A DNA stretch of 7,612 nucleotides. It comes from Candidatus Proendomicrobium guianensium (lineage in GTDB: Bacteria; Elusimicrobiota; Endomicrobiia; Endomicrobiales; Endomicrobiaceae). Every line of letters starts with the position of its first letter. Position 1 is the stretch's first letter. Under the pieces are notes generated by a model. It saw only the letters and a program-made list of their open reading frames with translations. It was not told the DNA's origin and did not search any database. The position numbers and the translations under genes are program-made. Of the stretch, positions 6,365 to 7,612 are shown piece after piece. The stretch lies in the NCBI GenBank assembly GCA_009785775.1, contig WQVR01000037.1, positions 1-7,612 on the forward strand, in the 5' to 3' direction.

Positions 6365-7225
6365 TCAGATATACTTGTTCATTAGCGCGTTTAAGGCGGC
6401 TGTTCTGTCTGAACCTCTAAAAAACAAGGGAGTTTTATCAGCCGCATAAGCCGAAAGTTTTTCTTCAAAAACAGGGCGCGCGGGATTTTTGTAATAAATG
6501 CCCAGCCCCATTTTGCCAGACTGCGACGCAAGTGCAAAAGCCGCATTTTTGTCTAAAGGATTATGTGAAGGGTCTATGTAATAGGTATTTTCTTCAAACC
6601 ACTTATAAGTGTTTGTTTTGTTAAATGAAACGCAGGGTTGCAAAATATCTACCAGCGCATAACCTTTATGCATAATTGCTTCTTTTATAATACTTTTGGA
6701 GTGCTCAATATCGCCGCAAAAAATTCTTGCCGCAAACGAAGCGTCTAATGAAATTGCCAAAGCTATGGGGTTTAGCGGTTCTTCAAAAACGCCCTCGGGC
6801 TGCAGGGGCGTTTTAAAACCCTCCTGACTTGTGGGCGAGGCTTGGCCTTTGGTAAGCCCGTAAACCATATTATTATGGACAAAGTTTGTGATATTCGGGT
6901 TGCGCCTTATTGTGTGCATTAAGTGATTACCGCCTTCGCCGTACATATCGCCGTCGCCGCCTACGGCTATAACGGTAAGGTTGGGGTTGGCGACTTTTAT
7001 GCCTGTGGCAACTGGCAAAGCCCTGCCGTGCAGCCCGTTAAAGAAATTTGTTTTTAAATATTGGGGAAGTTTTGCGGCTTGCCCGATACCTGAAGCAATA
7101 GCAATATTTTTTGGGTCAATTTTTAACTCTGTAAGGGCAAGCTTAACAATGTTTAAAATCGCAAAGTTACCGCACCCGGGGCACCATGCAGGGTCAATAC
7201 CCGGAGTGTCAAAAATATTATTCAT
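6365..7225 (-). CDS. korB: 2-oxoacid:ferredoxin oxidoreductase, beta (thiamine diphosphate) subunit
   Basis: This 286-residue protein resembles KorB/OorB/OFOR beta subunits. These oxidatively decarboxylate 2-oxoacids such as 2-oxoglutarate or pyruvate to acyl-CoA with ferredoxin reduction, paired with an alpha subunit. CPGCG at 15-19 supplies two Fe-S ligands. HGRALPVATGIKVANP (66-81) is the family core. The thiamine diphosphate/Mg motif starts at GDGD (90-93) and continues GEGGNH (96-101) to the NN pair at 118-119. YGLTKGQASPTS (122-133) and LQPCVSFN (195-202, C198) follow. In the archaeal enzyme of known structure a cysteine occurs in SGIGCSS; here the matching place is Q49 (SGIGQAAK), so only three of the four expected ligand cysteines are present. 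C170 lies in a block that usually has Ser or Ala. The ATG at 7225 follows a GAGGGCGG-like purine stretch. The gene is first in its operon with no alpha subunit gene beside it, so the exact substrate is open and the symbol is by family only. Confidence 0.9.
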   Translation of the reverse strand: MNNIFDTPGIDPAWCPGCGNFAILNIVKLALTELKIDPKNIAIASGIGQAAKLPQYLKTNFFNGLHGRALPVATGIKVANPNLTVIAVGGDGDMYGEGGNHLMHTIRRNPNITNFVHNNMVYGLTKGQASPTSQEGFKTPLQPEGVFEEPLNPIALAISLDASFAARIFCGDIEHSKSIIKEAIMHKGYALVDILQPCVSFNKTNTYKWFEENTYYIDPSHNPLDKNAAFALASQSGKMGLGIYYKNPARPVFEEKLSAYAADKTPLFFRGSDRTAALNALMNKYI

Positions 7226-7275
7226 ATAAATATGCCGCCCTCGTTATTATATAGGTTAGTTAACACTTAAATAGT

Positions 7276-7304
7276 ATTATCTTATATTTTTATTGCTTTT
7301 TCAA
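7276..7304 (-). promoter_or_regulatory. Putative sigma70-type promoter of the korB-mfd-creD operon
   Basis: On the minus strand TTGAAA (7304-7299) and GATAAT (7281-7276) are separated by exactly 17 bp. Each differs from consensus by one base. Transcription would start near 7269, leaving a leader of about 44 bases before korB. A second TATAAT lies nearer the gene (7251-7246) but has no -35 partner and would leave a leader of only about 13 bases. Confidence 0.55.
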
Positions 7305-7321
7305 TGCTACTATCTATTTAG

Positions 7322-7340
7322 TTTAAAATTTTTGTATAAT
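7322..7340 (+). promoter_or_regulatory. Putative promoter of the lipoprotein gene
   Basis: TTTAAAATTTTTGTATAAT ends in a perfect -10 hexamer (7335-7340), 32 bases before the ATG at 7373. No -35 is found at the usual distance. Apart from one T it is the same string as the minus-strand promoter candidate at 1373-1356. It lies back to back with the korB promoter in the 147 bp intergenic region. Confidence 0.5.
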
Positions 7341-7372
7341 TTTTACAGGATTTAAGAAGCAACGGAGAAAAA

Positions 7373-7612
7373 ATGAGAAAGATATTTTTGTTATTACCTA
7401 TTCTTTTTATGTTTGGCTGCGCAAGCACAGGCCAAATTATGAACAGAGGCGGGGGCGAATTTACCATAATTTCTCAAGGTTCTAGCGAGAGGGCGGCGGT
7501 AGATACTGCTTTAAGAACAGCCGAACGCGCACGCAGAAGAAAAGGTTATAGTGAGTTTATTGTAAAAGAAAAAAAAGTTGAATATACCGGCATATTCAGA
7601 AACGAGCAACAA
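7373..7612 (+). CDS. Putative lipoprotein of unknown function, N-terminal part, cut by window edge
   Basis: I translated this by hand from the ATG at 7373. The frame stays open for 80 codons to the right edge, so the C-terminus is missing. The N-terminus is a classic short signal: R2 K3, then a hydrophobic core IFLLLPILFMF (4-14), then G15-C16 followed by AST. This reads as a signal peptidase II site with Cys16 lipidated, though the -3 and -2 residues (M, F) are not the preferred L and A/S. After the anchor comes a Gly-rich linker, a beta-like segment (EFTIISQGSS), an Ala/Arg-rich helix at about 41-56 (AAVDTALRTAERARRR), and KGYSEFIVKEKKVEYTG. The pattern of a short strand, an Ala-rich helix and a strand resembles many small periplasmic lipoproteins, but I do not recognise the family. 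GGAG (7364-7367) lies 5 bases before the ATG and supports this start. The gene diverges from korB. Confidence 0.8.
   Translation, partial: MRKIFLLLPILFMFGCASTGQIMNRGGGEFTIISQGSSERAAVDTALRTAERARRRKGYSEFIVKEKKVEYTGIFRNEQQ

Noticed and set aside
6981..7229. 82-codon plus-strand open frame opposite the korB start
   Set aside because: It is antisense to the conserved KorB core.
7246..7251. TATAAT on the minus strand close to korB as the main promoter
   Set aside because: No -35 partner at 16-18 bp and a leader of only about 13 bases; the TTGAAA-N17-GATAAT pair upstream is better.
1..7612. tRNA, rRNA, CRISPR, IS or prophage features
   Set aside because: No repeat-spacer arrays, transposase-like frames, long terminal inverted repeats or RNA-gene signatures were seen; the window is almost fully accounted for by the listed genes.

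Overview
The window is a compact, AT-rich bacterial chromosome segment with very short intergenic gaps. It holds six protein families on two strands. Five genes lie on the minus strand in two blocks, mazG lies on the plus strand between those blocks, and a lipoprotein gene runs off the right edge on the plus strand. The gene set (2-oxoacid:ferredoxin oxidoreductase beta subunit, CreD, Mfd, single-domain MazG, SPL-type radical SAM protein, a putative lipoprotein) suggests an anaerobic bacterium, probably with a two-membrane envelope. A gut or free-living anaerobe of the Elusimicrobiota type would fit the composition and gene style. That placement is a guess from memory, not something the sequence proves. 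Nothing indicates phage, plasmid, IS or CRISPR content.

Left block (1-1317, minus strand). A divergent member of the nucleoside phosphorylase/nucleosidase (PNP_UDP_1) family overlaps by 11 bp the start of a radical SAM protein of the spore photoproduct lyase (SPL) family. The radical SAM gene is cut by the left edge just after its CX3CX2C iron-sulfur motif. The overlap implies translational coupling. A purine nucleosidase next to an enzyme that can release 5'-deoxyadenosine invites a by-product-recycling hypothesis.

Divergent node (1318-1382). The phosphorylase-family gene and mazG are read outward from a 65 bp gap. It contains two TGTATAAT boxes facing each other as a perfect 8 bp inverted repeat with a 9 bp spacer. 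If both are -10 elements, the two promoters cannot be occupied together. MazG is a house-cleaning nucleotide pyrophosphohydrolase, and it ends 41 bp from the convergently read creD.

Main block (1865-7225, minus strand). The order of transcription is korB, mfd, creD, with gaps of 16 and 14 bp, so they are very probably one operon. A TTGAAA-N17-GATAAT promoter lies upstream of korB. korB encodes the thiamine-diphosphate subunit of an oxidoreductase, but no korA (alpha subunit) neighbours it. One of the expected Fe-S ligand cysteines is a glutamine. Mfd is complete in its RNA-polymerase-binding, translocase and C-terminal parts, but about 110 residues short in the N-terminal region. CreD is a full-length six-helix membrane protein without its enterobacterial CreBC regulators in view.

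Right edge (7226-7612). A 147 bp intergenic region carries back-to-back promoters for korB and for a small putative lipoprotein whose 3' end is outside the window.

Four of the genes touch nucleic-acid or nucleotide maintenance (SPL-like, nucleosidase-like, MazG, Mfd). I see no strong evidence for a wholly new system. The best leads are the SPL-like/nucleosidase gene pair, the face-to-face promoters, and the solitary korB with its altered cluster-binding site.
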